In this document: piece after piece, positions 38,459 to 47,288 of the stretch | Layout: each line of letters opens with the position of its first letter | Position numbering within the stretch: position 1 is the first letter of the stretch | Origin: Burkholderia cenocepacia | GTDB taxonomy: Bacteria > Pseudomonadota > Gammaproteobacteria > Burkholderiales > Burkholderiaceae | Assembly (NCBI RefSeq): GCF_900446215.1 | Contig: NZ_UAQZ01000016.1 | Span: forward strand, 1 to 64,000 | Reading direction: 5' to 3' | Length of the DNA stretch: 64,000 nt | Position numbers and translations under genes: made by a program | Notes under the pieces: generated by a model | What the model saw: the letters and a program-made list of their open reading frames with translations, nothing else | Told to the model about the DNA's origin: nothing | Databases searched by the model: none

Positions 38459-38610
38459 TTCAGATCATCATGGACCGACGACTTTATATACTGAATATGA
38501 ACCCCGCCTCACCGAGGCGAATCTTCGATTCGCATACCCCGAAATACCGGCCTGCCAGCGCAGTCGTCCGCTCCGCCACTCGACGATCCGCAAGCATTCG
38601 GCAAAACGCC

Positions 38611-38616
38611 TATAAT
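38611..38616 (+). promoter_or_regulatory. Probable -10 box of the toxin-antitoxin operon
   Basis: A perfect TATAAT sits 28 bp before the antitoxin start, with GGAGAGAG as ribosome binding site between. No convincing -35 is seen, which would allow strong dependence on regulation. Confidence 0.5.
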
Positions 38617-38643
38617 GATTGGGCAAATTGCCGGAGAGAGCTC

Positions 38644-39099
38644 ATGAGCACCATCGCTTTTCATCCTTCGGGCGTCGCTCATCCGCGGCAGGCCGAATTC
38701 ACGATTCTCGAGCAGCTGCTGGCGATCCGCGTCCGTTCGGGCGCCGATCTGGCCGAGCTGGCGAGCGCGCGCGTCGACGTGTCGGTGATCGACCGGCTGT
38801 CCGAGCGCGGGCTGAAATCGGACGAGCTGGCGTTCATCATTCCGCGCCGCACGCTGAGCCATCGTCGCCAGGCGCACGAACGCCTGTCGCCGGAAGAGTC
38901 CGACAAGGCGATCCGCCTCGCGCGCATCGTCGCGCAGGCGACGGCCACGTTCGGCGATCAGGACAAGGCGATGGCGTGGCTGCGCAACGGGCTCCAGCGC
39001 TTCGGCGGCCGCACGTCGCTCGACATGGCGAGCACCGAGCATGGCGCGCGGCTCGTCGAAGAGGCCCTCACGCAGATCGACGAGGGGTACTTCGCTTGA
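38644..39099 (+). CDS. Xre/MbcA/ParS-type antitoxin (DUF2384)
   Basis: 151 residues. The helical N-terminal part ends near residue 55 (VIDRLSERGLKSDELAFIIP); RRTLSHRRQAHERLSPEESD is the DNA-binding junction typical of the family; the C-terminal DUF2384 toxin-binding part runs to the end (AMAWLRNGLQRFGGRTSLDM). Antitoxins of this kind neutralise RES toxins and repress their own operon. The stop codon overlaps the toxin start (TTGA), so the two are translationally coupled. Confidence 0.92.
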   Translation: MSTIAFHPSGVAHPRQAEFTILEQLLAIRVRSGADLAELASARVDVSVIDRLSERGLKSDELAFIIPRRTLSHRRQAHERLSPEESDKAIRLARIVAQATATFGDQDKAMAWLRNGLQRFGGRTSLDMASTEHGARLVEEALTQIDEGYFA

Positions 39100-39575
39100 C
39101 GACGCTGTGGCGGATCAGCAATTACGCCGATCTGAAAGGCATCGGCGGGTTGCGGGCCGGCGGCCGCTGGCATTTCGCCGGGCAACCCGTCGTGTATCTC
39201 GCCGAACATCCGGCGCTCGTGTTGCTCGAGACGCTCGTTCATTTCGAAATCGCCACCGTCGCGCAATTGCCGAGCGCGTACCAGTTGCTGCGGATCGAGG
39301 TGCCCGATTCGGTGGACGTCGCCGAAATCGCCGAAGGCGATGCGCCGGACGACTGGCGAACGAACGTCGACTGGACGCGTAGCGCCGGCACCGAGTGGCT
39401 GCACACGCAGCCGAGCGCGCTGCTGCGCGTGCCGAGCGTCGTCGTGCCGCACGCCCACAACTTCCTGTTGAATCCGCTGCATCCGGCCGCGTCCGACATC
39501 CGCATCGCGGAAGTGATGCAATCACCGTACGACACGCGAATTCTGCGGCTGGTCCAGTCGAAGCCGGGCGAATAG
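39096..39575 (+). CDS. RES-domain toxin
   Basis: 159 residues from a TTG start overlapping the antitoxin stop. RES toxins degrade or ADP-ribosylate with NAD as substrate (MbcT-like NAD phosphorylase or Rhodobacter/Sinorhizobium types). The defining residues are visible: Arg in TTLWRISNYADLKG, the GGRWHFAGQPVVYLAEHPAL block with Arg, Tyr, and the following LLETLVHFE with Glu. The later Ser/His region SVVVPHAHNFLLNPLHP completes the family pattern. It appears intact. Likely role is replicon maintenance or phage defence on a dispensable megaplasmid (inference). Confidence 0.92.
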   Translation: MTTLWRISNYADLKGIGGLRAGGRWHFAGQPVVYLAEHPALVLLETLVHFEIATVAQLPSAYQLLRIEVPDSVDVAEIAEGDAPDDWRTNVDWTRSAGTEWLHTQPSALLRVPSVVVPHAHNFLLNPLHPAASDIRIAEVMQSPYDTRILRLVQSKPGE

Positions 39576-39613
39576 CGAGCCGGCGGAACAACGTTCGCGC
39601 CGGCGGCGCGCGA

Positions 39614-40549
39614 TCAGCGTTCGTGGGCAGCGCGATCCGCGGCCGCATCGGGCGGCAGCGTCTGCCGGATACGCGTGACCGTTCGCATGCTGGCGAGGCC
39701 GAGCATCGCCGTGACGTCGGCATGTGCGTGACCGGCGAGCAACTGGCGGCGCGCATAGGTATTGCGCAGCACGCGCGGGCTCATGTCCGCTGCGCGAAAG
39801 GCGATCGCGTTCAGCGCATCGCGTACGACGAGCAGCAGGAACATGTCGTTCATGGCCCCCCCGCGCGGCGCGGGAAACAGCAGCGCCGACGGCGGCGCGT
39901 CGGTCGAGCGCGCGCGCCATGCGGCCAGCGGCGCCACCGCGAACGCGGCGAGTTCGATCCGGCGCGCCGGCCGCGCACGATCGCGCGGCACCGACAACAC
40001 CGGCGGTCGCGCATCGAGTTCGGGCGCGTCGGCTGTCGCCGCACGAATTTCCGCCGACGTGATGCCGCTCGCGAGCAGCAGCGCGACGATCGCGCGATTG
40101 CGGCAGTCGGCCGGCGTGTCGTCCGCTCGAGGCTGCACATGGCGCTGCAGCGCCGCGTCGGCATCGGGCGGCAGGTAGCACGGCTCGGGCTCGCCGTCCG
40201 GCCAGGCGAGATCGCGCGTCGACCGGCCGGCCGGGTGGACCGTCCGCACACCGGTGTCGACCAGATGCCGGCCGAGCCGGTCGATCAGCTTCGCATAGCG
40301 CACGCGCGTCGACGTGCCGGGCGCGCAGGTACGGTCGAGTTCCGCGAGGAAGGCCGCGACGTGGTCGGGCCCGAACGTGGCGAGCGACACGCGCTGCGCA
40401 CTCAGGTGGCGCAGGAATCGCTCGAACATCGCGACATGCTGCACGACCGAGCGCGGCGCGAACGGCCGGCGGCCGGCGCCGGTCGCGGCGGTTTCCTGCC
40501 AGACGCGAAACGCGCCGACGGGGTCGTGGATCCAGCGATTCGTGTCCAT
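39614..40549 (-). CDS. Tyrosine recombinase-like protein with lost catalytic residues
   Basis: 311 residues. The N-terminal SAM-like core-binding domain (VVQHVAMFERFLRHLSAQRV, YAKLIDRLGRHLVDTGV) and a C-terminal domain of the XerC/D type are recognisable (NRAIVALLLASGITSAEIRA; LRNTYARRQLLAGHAHADVT). Yet the first catalytic Arg is absent (GITSAEI where active enzymes have GxRxxE), the HxxR box reads PRVLR, and no Tyr follows MRTVTRIRQ. It is therefore probably not a strand-exchange enzyme, though it might still bind DNA. It is convergent with the RES toxin gene, 38 bp apart. Confidence 0.75.
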   Translation of the reverse strand: MDTNRWIHDPVGAFRVWQETAATGAGRRPFAPRSVVQHVAMFERFLRHLSAQRVSLATFGPDHVAAFLAELDRTCAPGTSTRVRYAKLIDRLGRHLVDTGVRTVHPAGRSTRDLAWPDGEPEPCYLPPDADAALQRHVQPRADDTPADCRNRAIVALLLASGITSAEIRAATADAPELDARPPVLSVPRDRARPARRIELAAFAVAPLAAWRARSTDAPPSALLFPAPRGGAMNDMFLLLVVRDALNAIAFRAADMSPRVLRNTYARRQLLAGHAHADVTAMLGLASMRTVTRIRQTLPPDAAADRAAHER

Positions 40550-40628
40550 CTCCGCTTTATAGCCGGACGCGGTGACGCCGGCAATCGTCCCGATGTCCGG
40601 TCGGCCGGCACGCGACGCAACGGGCGCG

Positions 40629-41144
40629 TCAGTGCGCGTGACGCGTGTCGTCGATGCCGTCGTTGTTCATCGTCAGGTAGACGAGCACGAGCAGCAGCGT
40701 GATGAAGAACCGGAACGCGTCCGGCACGCCGTTCCATTGCTTCGACATCCACATCCCGAACCATTCGCCGCCGACCGACATGAACGCGACCTGCCACGTG
40801 AGGAAGCCGAGCGTCAGGCCGGCGATCGCATGGCCCTTGGCCGCGCGGAATTCCGCATCGCCGGCGCGTCGCGCGCGCAGCAGCCGTGCGCCGCCGATCC
40901 AGCACAGCACGGCCGTGAGCGTTTCCATCGAAATGATGCCGATATAGCCGGCGTGATGGACCCACGGCGTGTCGATCGCGCGATACATGATCCCGTTGCC
41001 CGGGAAGGTGGTATCCATCAGGAAGACGTGGTGCACGAACGCGAAATTCGTCGCGTAGTCGGTGATGTTACCGAATGCGACGAGCGACGCGAAAAAGGCC
41101 ATGGCCAGCACCATGGCTGCCTTGGAAAGACGAATGATCATCAT
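40629..41144 (-). CDS. DUF2165 small integral membrane protein
   Basis: 171 residues with four membrane segments: about 8-28, 70-92 (GYIGIISMETLTAVLCWIGG), 112-132 (GLTLGFLTWQVAFMSVGGEW) and 143-163 (FRFFITLLLVLVYLTM). Family signatures include NITDYATNFAFVHHVFLMDT and DRAI-like TPWVHHAGY. Predicted inner-membrane protein without known function. Two consecutive ATG codons at 41144 and 41141 are possible starts. Confidence 0.88.
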   Translation of the reverse strand: MMIIRLSKAAMVLAMAFFASLVAFGNITDYATNFAFVHHVFLMDTTFPGNGIMYRAIDTPWVHHAGYIGIISMETLTAVLCWIGGARLLRARRAGDAEFRAAKGHAIAGLTLGFLTWQVAFMSVGGEWFGMWMSKQWNGVPDAFRFFITLLLVLVYLTMNNDGIDDTRHAH

Positions 41145-41421
41145 GGACTCCGAAGTGAACGGGCAGGCACGAGCGTGACCGCGCGGCTATGTGCTGGCGT
41201 TCAGGGGCGGTACCTGCGTTAAGCGTGTCCGGCGAAGCCGGTCGAAGAGCGTGCGCGTGCACGGCGGCGCGGAGATCGGGACTGGAAAACCTGAAGCCGG
41301 TGCGGCGTCGAGGAGACGCACGCGCCGGCTGGATCGAGTGCCCGCGCCAGGAGGGAGCGGCGATTGTCGGTCGATCCGCGGGCGTCGTCAAGCGGCGCGC
41401 CGCGCGTGCGTGCCGCTGCCG

Positions 41422-42777
41422 TTATGCGTCGTGCGAAGGCGCCGCAGCCGCACCCGCGTGTGCCTGCCCGTTCAGCCGCGCGAGCGCGGCGAACGCCAGT
41501 TGCGTCGCGATCGCCGCGAGCGTGCCGGCCGCCATGCCGTTGCCGAGCACGATCTGCACGGGTGCGCCGAAATGGCGATACAGGTTCGGCACGAGGATCG
41601 GTGCGAGGCCGACCACCAGTGCGGCGGCGAGCGTGTACTGGTTTGCGCGCGCGTGCAGGTCGACGCTCGCGAGCAGCCGGATGCCCATCACGCCGATCAT
41701 CGCGAATACGACCAGCGCGGTGCCGCCGACCACGGCGGCCGGAATCGCATACGCGAGCCGCGCGAGCGGCGCGAACAGCGCGATGACGATCAGCATCGCG
41801 CCGGCGGCGGCCGTCACGTAGCGCGAGCGCACGCCGGTCGTCTGCACGACGCCGATGTTCTCGGCGCTGGTCACGATCAGCGGCGTGCCGAACAGCGCGC
41901 CGGCCAGCGACGCGAGCGCATCGCCGCGTATCGTCTTCGGCACGTCGCGCCGGAGCGCAATCGGCTTGCCGCACGTTTCGCCGACGGCGACCGTCTGCGC
42001 GGTGGCCTCGGCCATCGAGATCGCGGTGAAAATCAGCAGCGGCAGCGCGGCCAGCACGTCGAAACGCGGCATGCCGAACGGCAGCCACACCGGATGCGTG
42101 AAGAGCGGCCCGTGCCACACGTCGGCGAGCGCGGGCATCGCGCCGAGCGCCCAGCCGAGCGTCGCGCCGGCCATCAGCCCGATCAGCACCGCGAGGCGCC
42201 CGGCCGTGCCGCGGAACGCGCCCGCGACGACGACGGTGGCGACGATCGTCGCGAGCGCGAGACCGAGCGCGCGCGGCTGCGCGAAATCGGCCGAACCGGG
42301 CTGCCCGACGACGATCGTCGCGTAGATCCGGATCAGGTTGATCGACACGAGCAGCAGCATCGCGCCGACGACGATGCGCGGAAAGAGCCGCAGGCAGCGC
42401 GTGAAGACGGGCAACAGCACCCAGTAGAACGCGCTGGCGAGCAGCGCCGCGCCGGCCGCGGTCGGCAGGCCGGATTGCGCGGCGATGCCCGCGAACAGCA
42501 TCGTCGGTGCGCCGCCGGGCACCATCACGAACGGCATGCGCGCGCCGATCGGGCCGGCGCCGAGCGATTGCAGCAGCGTGCCGATGCCGCACGCGAAGAA
42601 CGTCGCGCCGATCAGCTGGACCGTCAGGTCGGCCGGCAGCGCGAGCACTTTCGCGATCAGGAAGACGGCCGTGATCGGCGATGCGGCCATCGACAGCACG
42701 TGCTGCAGCCCGAACAGCGCGAGCTGCCACGCGGGCAGCCGGGCATCGACGGGCGGGGAAATCGGATCGTGCGACAC
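41422..42777 (-). CDS. NCS2-family xanthine/uracil-type permease
   Basis: 451 residues from a GTG start. It contains 12-14 hydrophobic segments. Family motifs include the opening QLALFGLQHVLSMAASPITA, MPFVMVPGGAPTMLFAGIAA, ISMAEATAQTVAVGETCGKP and the late ENIGVVQTTGVRSRYVTAAA with the conserved NxGxxxxTxVxSR. NCS2 proteins import nucleobases or urate by proton symport; here the substrate is not certain. It lies 58 bp downstream of the arylsulfotransferase-like gene and is probably in the same operon, which hints at a purine-like or aromatic compound handled by both. Confidence 0.92.
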   Translation of the reverse strand: MSHDPISPPVDARLPAWQLALFGLQHVLSMAASPITAVFLIAKVLALPADLTVQLIGATFFACGIGTLLQSLGAGPIGARMPFVMVPGGAPTMLFAGIAAQSGLPTAAGAALLASAFYWVLLPVFTRCLRLFPRIVVGAMLLLVSINLIRIYATIVVGQPGSADFAQPRALGLALATIVATVVVAGAFRGTAGRLAVLIGLMAGATLGWALGAMPALADVWHGPLFTHPVWLPFGMPRFDVLAALPLLIFTAISMAEATAQTVAVGETCGKPIALRRDVPKTIRGDALASLAGALFGTPLIVTSAENIGVVQTTGVRSRYVTAAAGAMLIVIALFAPLARLAYAIPAAVVGGTALVVFAMIGVMGIRLLASVDLHARANQYTLAAALVVGLAPILVPNLYRHFGAPVQIVLGNGMAAGTLAAIATQLAFAALARLNGQAHAGAAAAPSHDA

Positions 42778-42835
42778 GGCAGGCCCCTCGAAAACGAACG
42801 GCGACGATCGCCGGAAACCGGCGGTGAACGAAGGC

Positions 42836-43960
42836 TCAGGTCCGTAGCCAGGGCAACTGCGCGGCGCTGTAGCGGAACGTCTGGAACACGCTGTTCAACT
42901 GGCCGGGGCCGGTCTTGCGCGCCGCTTCGTCCGGGTATTCGGCGAACCACGGGATCACGTATTCCCAGACGACCTCGCCGGCCGGCGTCACTTCGAACAG
43001 CCGGCCCGTGGACGATTCGGTGACGTGCGTGTTGCCGTTCGGCAAGCGCTGCGCGTTGCCCATGAACGGCGTGTAGAACAGGTTCACGACGTCGTCCGCA
43101 TACGACCACACGACGCGCCGCGTCGCCGGATCGATTTCCACGACGCGCGAGAACACGACGTGCGCACCGTGACGGAAATTGCCGTTGTCGAACGCGAGGA
43201 TGTTGCCGTTCGGAAGCGGCACCGGCGCATGCTGGTGCGATACGACGTCGGGACCGATGTGCAGGTCGACGCGGCCGGTTGCGCGGTTCACGCCGATGAT
43301 CCCCGACGTCGTGCGCAGGCTCATCAGCACGCGGCCGTCCGCATCGACCGCGAGACCGTTGACGAGCGGCCAGTGATAGCGGCCGAAGCCTGCCGCGATC
43401 GGAAAGTCCTCCGGCCGCAGATGGTCGCGTGCGTGCCATTCCCAGACGATCTGGCCGGCGCGGTTCACTTCCCGGATCACGTCCGCAAACATCACCTCGT
43501 CGTCGCCGTGCGCGGTGCCGCCCGGCACGCGCCGCGCGAAGGCCGCGTCGACTGGTTCGCACGCCGCATACAGCAGGTTGCCGTTCCGCAGCCACTGCGC
43601 GTCGTGGTGATGCGCGGGGTCCTCGTAGCGCCACACCGTTTCGCCTTGCGGCGTGACCTCGTAGAAGTCGCCGCCGTGCCACATCGACCACGGTGCGTAG
43701 CGCGATTCGGAGTGCGGATGATTGCCGTTGTAGCCGAGGTTGCCGTTCGGGAGGATGACCGCATGGCGGCCGGGGCGCACGGGCATCTTCCACTGGTGGA
43801 CGACCTCGCCGTCGATGCCGACGAGATAGACGTTGCCGTCGGCGGTCTGCGGCGCGATGAGCGTATAGCCGCCTGCGGACAGCGCGGGATCGTGGGCGAT
43901 GAGGCCGACGCCGCGGCGGCGCTGGGTGATCTGGTCGACGGTCGTCACTGCGGTCTCCAT
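42836..43960 (-). CDS. Arylsulfotransferase-family (ASST) beta-propeller protein
   Basis: 374 residues. Repeated blades are easy to see: GNVYLVGIDGEVVHQW, HAVILPNGNLGYNGN, YEVTPQGETVWRYEDPAHHH, IREVNRAGQIVWEWHARDHL, HAPVPLPNGNILAFDNG, and RLFEVTPAGEVVWEYVIPWF. The pattern xPNGNxL with W-x-(Y/W) spacing matches arylsulfotransferase/ASST-like proteins. There is no signal peptide, unlike periplasmic AssT enzymes, so a cytosolic role or a different reaction is likely. A catalytic His cannot be assigned by eye. First gene in the operon with the NCS2 permease, divergent from a LysR gene. Confidence 0.85.
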   Translation of the reverse strand: METAVTTVDQITQRRRGVGLIAHDPALSAGGYTLIAPQTADGNVYLVGIDGEVVHQWKMPVRPGRHAVILPNGNLGYNGNHPHSESRYAPWSMWHGGDFYEVTPQGETVWRYEDPAHHHDAQWLRNGNLLYAACEPVDAAFARRVPGGTAHGDDEVMFADVIREVNRAGQIVWEWHARDHLRPEDFPIAAGFGRYHWPLVNGLAVDADGRVLMSLRTTSGIIGVNRATGRVDLHIGPDVVSHQHAPVPLPNGNILAFDNGNFRHGAHVVFSRVVEIDPATRRVVWSYADDVVNLFYTPFMGNAQRLPNGNTHVTESSTGRLFEVTPAGEVVWEYVIPWFAEYPDEAARKTGPGQLNSVFQTFRYSAAQLPWLRT

Positions 43961-43985
43961 TCGAATCGGATACGGGGATGCAGCG

Positions 43986-44000
43986 GAATCTAGACGATTC
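43986..44000. promoter_or_regulatory. Inverted repeat in the divergent promoter region
   Basis: GAATC-TAGAC-GATTC, a 5-bp inverted repeat with 5-bp spacer, lies 62 bp before the LysR start and 26 bp before the sulfotransferase start. Possible LysR operator. Confidence 0.35.
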
Positions 44001-44062
44001 GTCCGGTCAGTAAAATCGGATTATTCTTGACGGCCTGTTCGGAAAAATCTAACGGACTCCAC

Positions 44063-45019
44063 ATGCGTTCGATATCGCAGACATTCCGCTGTTTCGACGA
44101 AGTCGCGCGGCGCGGCTCGCTTCGCAAGGCAGCCGATGCGCTGCACCTGACCGCCGCGGCGGTACACCAGCAGATCCGCAATCTCGAGGAGCAGGTCGGC
44201 GTGCCGCTGTTCGACCGGCTGCCGCGCGGCATGCAGCTGACGCTCGCCGGCGAGATCGTGATCGCGGCCGTGCGGCGCGGCCAGCGCGATTTCGACAACG
44301 CGCTGACGCAGGTCGAGGACCTGCGCGCGTTGCGGCGCGGCCACGTGAATCTCGCGGTGCCCGCGTCGACCGCGGAAAAGCTCGTGCCCGACGCGATCCT
44401 TGCCGCGATGCAGCGTTACCCGGGCGTCACGTACAGCGTGCGCTCCGGAAACGGCGAGAGCATCGTGCGCTGGGTCGAGACGGGCGAGGTCGACATCGGT
44501 TATGCGCTGCGCCGGCGTACCGCGCCGGGCGTCGTCGAGGTGCGCGCGTTTGCGCAGCCGCTGGGTGTCGTCACGGCGCCCGGTCATCCACTGGCGTCGA
44601 CGGGTGGCAAGGTGCGGATGCGCGACTGCTTCGCGCATCCGCTGATCCTGATGACGCCCGACACGGAGCTGCGCGCGATGTTCGACCAGATCGATGCGCG
44701 GCAGCCGCGCAACGTACGGCCGCTGGTCGAAACCGGGTCGGTGTCGATGGTGCGGCGTCTCGCGGCCGAAGGCGCCGGCGTCGGCTTCCTGATCGCGGAA
44801 AACGTCGCGGACGACGTGGCCGCCGGCCGGCTCGCCTGGACGCCGCTGGCCGATGCGGGCGCGCGCTCGTTCAGTTGCATCTACCAGCGGGCGGACATGA
44901 GCGCGACCGTCGCGATGACGATGTTTCTCGAGTTCTTTTCCGAGGCGATCGACGCGATGGAGCACGGCTTCGCGCGCGGCGGCCCGTCGAGCGGCACGCG
45001 TCGCCGGGCGAAAAGATAG
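44063..45019 (+). CDS. LysR-family regulator, probably of the ASST-permease operon
   Basis: 318 residues. The start at 44063 gives MRSISQTFRCFDEVARRGSL and the winged helix LTAAAVHQQIRNLEEQVGVP; the effector domain starts near residue 95 (GHVNLAVPASTAEKLVPDAI). The upstream GTG/ATG extension lacks family resemblance. It is divergently transcribed from the ASST-permease operon with 102 bp between the starts, the classical arrangement for a LysR regulator and its target. Confidence 0.88.
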   Translation: MRSISQTFRCFDEVARRGSLRKAADALHLTAAAVHQQIRNLEEQVGVPLFDRLPRGMQLTLAGEIVIAAVRRGQRDFDNALTQVEDLRALRRGHVNLAVPASTAEKLVPDAILAAMQRYPGVTYSVRSGNGESIVRWVETGEVDIGYALRRRTAPGVVEVRAFAQPLGVVTAPGHPLASTGGKVRMRDCFAHPLILMTPDTELRAMFDQIDARQPRNVRPLVETGSVSMVRRLAAEGAGVGFLIAENVADDVAAGRLAWTPLADAGARSFSCIYQRADMSATVAMTMFLEFFSEAIDAMEHGFARGGPSSGTRRRAKR

Positions 45020-45250
45020 CGACGTCACGCGGCGAGCCGCATCGGCGTATCGAAACGCGATGCAGTGCAACAGGTCAACCCGCATGCCGGTTCGGTGACG
45101 TTGCGCACACAACGTCCGGTTGCACTACGCCATTTCCTTATTGCGGAAAAAATTTTGTTCATGGGACCATCGAACGCGTTGCCCGTGCACCGAGGGGGTT
45201 GCAGGCAACAGGATGTCCATCGCAACGATCGACGAGAACATCGGCAGACA

Positions 45251-47236
45251 ATGAACAGAACAGCGATTTTTCCGTATGCGTCCGCGTTGCTCGCGGCCGC
45301 CCTGTTGACCGCCTGCGGCGGCGACGTCGAGAACGAGGCGGGCCGCACGACCGCACCTTCCACCGATGCGAGCTGCCTCGCGGTCGACAACAGCGGCGCG
45401 ACGGTCGTGGTGGGCTCGAACCAGCCGGGCGACCCGTCGCTGCCGGAAGCGTCGTCGGGCTATCGCACCGGGATGAAGCCCGTCCATTCGAAAACGTACC
45501 TGGTCGCCACGTCGAACGCGTACGCGAGCGCGGCCGGTTGCGCGGTGCTGAAGAAGGGCGGCACGGCCGCCGACGCGGCGGTCGCCGTGCAGGCCGTGCT
45601 CGGCCTGACGGTGCCCGAGGCGACGGGCCTCGGTTCGGGCGGCGTATTGCTCTACTACGATGCGCGCGGCAAGACGCTGCAGGCGTACGACGGCCGCGAA
45701 ACCGCGCCGGCCGCCGCGACCGAGAACTACCTGCGCTACGTCGACGACGCCACCGATCATTCGGCGCCGCTGCCGAACGCGCGCGCGAGCGGCCGCTCGA
45801 TCGGCACGATCGGCGTGCCGCGGCTCATCGAGGCGCTGCAACAGGATCATGGCCGCCTGCCGTGGCAGAGCCTGTTCGGCGACGCGATCACGCTCGCGAC
45901 CAACGGTTTCCCGATCGGCGGCCGGCTGGCCGACGCGATCGCGGCGAACGCCGCGAACCTGAAGCGCGATCCCGAAGCCGCCGCGTATTTCCTGAACGCC
46001 GACGGGTCGCCGAAGACGCTCGGCACCGTACTGAAGAACCCCGCGTATGCGCGCACGCTGTCGCTGATGGCGCAGTCGGGCGCGAATGCGCTGTACACGG
46101 GGCAGATCGCGCAGGACATCGTCGCGAAGATCGCGGTGACGAAGGGCGCGGACGGCTCGACGCTCACGCCGGGCAAGACGACCGTCGCGGATCTCGCCGC
46201 CTATCAGGCGAAGCGCCGCGACCCGGTGTGCACGACCTATCGCAGCTACTGGGTGTGCGGGATGCCGCCGCCGTCGTCGGGCGGCATCGCGGTCGCGTCG
46301 GCGCTCGGCATTCTCGAGAACTTCGACCTGAAGTCGCTGAAGCCGACGGCGATCGATCTCGAAGGCGGCAAGCCGACCGTCGCGGGCGTCCACCTCGTCA
46401 CCGAGGCCGAACGGCTCGCCTATGCGGACCGCGACAAGTACGTGGCCGATACCGACTTCGTGCCGCTGCCGGGCGGCACGTGGGACACGCTGCTGAACAA
46501 GCCGTACCTGAAATCGCGTGCGGCGCTGATCGACACGACCAAGAGCATGGGCACCGCGCAGCCCGGCAAGCTCGGTGCGGTGCCGCTCGGCGTCGACACG
46601 ACGCTGATCGAGCACGGCACGAACCAGTTCACGATCGTGGACGGCGACGGCAACGTGCTGAGCGCGACGACGACGGTCGAGTCGAGCATGGGCTCGTTCC
46701 ACATGACCAACGGCTTCCTGCTGAACAACCAGTTGACCGATTTCTCCGCGAACCCGCTCGACACGTCCGGCAATCCGGTGGCCAACCGTCTGCAGCCGGG
46801 CAAGCGGCCGCGCAGCTCGATGGCGCCGACGATCGTGTTCGGGCAGGCCGCGGACGGCTCGCGCGGCGACTTCGTGATGGCGACCGGTTCGCCGGGCGGC
46901 GGCACGATTCCGCAATACGTGGTCAAGACGCTGGTCGGCGCGCTCGACTGGGGGCTCGATGCGCAGCAGTCGGCGGGCCTCGTCGACTTCGGCGCGAGCA
47001 ACAGCCCGACGACCACGGTCGGCGGCGAACATCCGAACGTCAACGCGGCGAACAACGGCGCGAACGATCCGCTGATCACGGGGCTGCTCGCGCTCGGGCA
47101 CAAGGTGTCGACGTCCGCGCAGGCGAGCGGCGTCAACACGGTGATGCGCGTGACGGTCGGCCAGTCGCCGGCGTTGCAGGGCGGCACCGATCCGCGTCGC
47201 GAAGGCGTCGTGCTCGGCGATACGTTCCGGCCGTAA
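45251..47236 (+). CDS. ggt: Gamma-glutamyltransferase, lipoprotein form
   Basis: 661 residues. Hydrolyses or transfers the gamma-glutamyl group of glutathione and related compounds in the periplasm. The start at 45251 gives MNRTAIFPYA with lipobox LLTACGG, so the protein is likely lipid-anchored. Large-subunit motifs include SNAYASAAGCAVLKKGGTAA, GLTVPEATGLGSGGVLLYYD and DGRETAPAAA with the substrate-binding Arg. Autoprocessing should occur before the Thr in EHGTNQFTIVDGDGNVLSAT, followed by ESSMGS and PRSSMAPTIV in the small subunit. The later GSPGGGTIPQYV supports activity. A spacer of about 35 residues after the Cys is low-complexity. No operon partner. Confidence 0.93.
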   Translation: MNRTAIFPYASALLAAALLTACGGDVENEAGRTTAPSTDASCLAVDNSGATVVVGSNQPGDPSLPEASSGYRTGMKPVHSKTYLVATSNAYASAAGCAVLKKGGTAADAAVAVQAVLGLTVPEATGLGSGGVLLYYDARGKTLQAYDGRETAPAAATENYLRYVDDATDHSAPLPNARASGRSIGTIGVPRLIEALQQDHGRLPWQSLFGDAITLATNGFPIGGRLADAIAANAANLKRDPEAAAYFLNADGSPKTLGTVLKNPAYARTLSLMAQSGANALYTGQIAQDIVAKIAVTKGADGSTLTPGKTTVADLAAYQAKRRDPVCTTYRSYWVCGMPPPSSGGIAVASALGILENFDLKSLKPTAIDLEGGKPTVAGVHLVTEAERLAYADRDKYVADTDFVPLPGGTWDTLLNKPYLKSRAALIDTTKSMGTAQPGKLGAVPLGVDTTLIEHGTNQFTIVDGDGNVLSATTTVESSMGSFHMTNGFLLNNQLTDFSANPLDTSGNPVANRLQPGKRPRSSMAPTIVFGQAADGSRGDFVMATGSPGGGTIPQYVVKTLVGALDWGLDAQQSAGLVDFGASNSPTTTVGGEHPNVNAANNGANDPLITGLLALGHKVSTSAQASGVNTVMRVTVGQSPALQGGTDPRREGVVLGDTFRP

Positions 47237-47249
47237 CCGCGTGGGATGC

Positions 47250-47288
47250 GCACGGCCCCGGTCCGCTTGTCGGCGGCCGGGGCCGTGC
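47250..47288. terminator. GC-rich hairpin after ggt
   Basis: GCACGGCCCCGG pairs with CCGGGGCCGTGC across a 15-nt loop, 14 bp after the stop. There is no T-run, so it may act as a transcript-end stabiliser or weak terminator. Confidence 0.4.

Larger units (their letters stand above)
37819..38643. other. Intergenic region between the giant gene and the toxin-antitoxin pair
   Basis: 825 bp without a gene I can support; the frames seen have no family resemblance. The stretch should hold the promoter of the giant minus-strand gene. Near its right end lie a parS-like palindrome at 38443 and the toxin-antitoxin promoter with TATAAT at 38611. The GC content is visibly lower than in neighbouring genes between 38440 and 38630. 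Confidence 0.45.
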
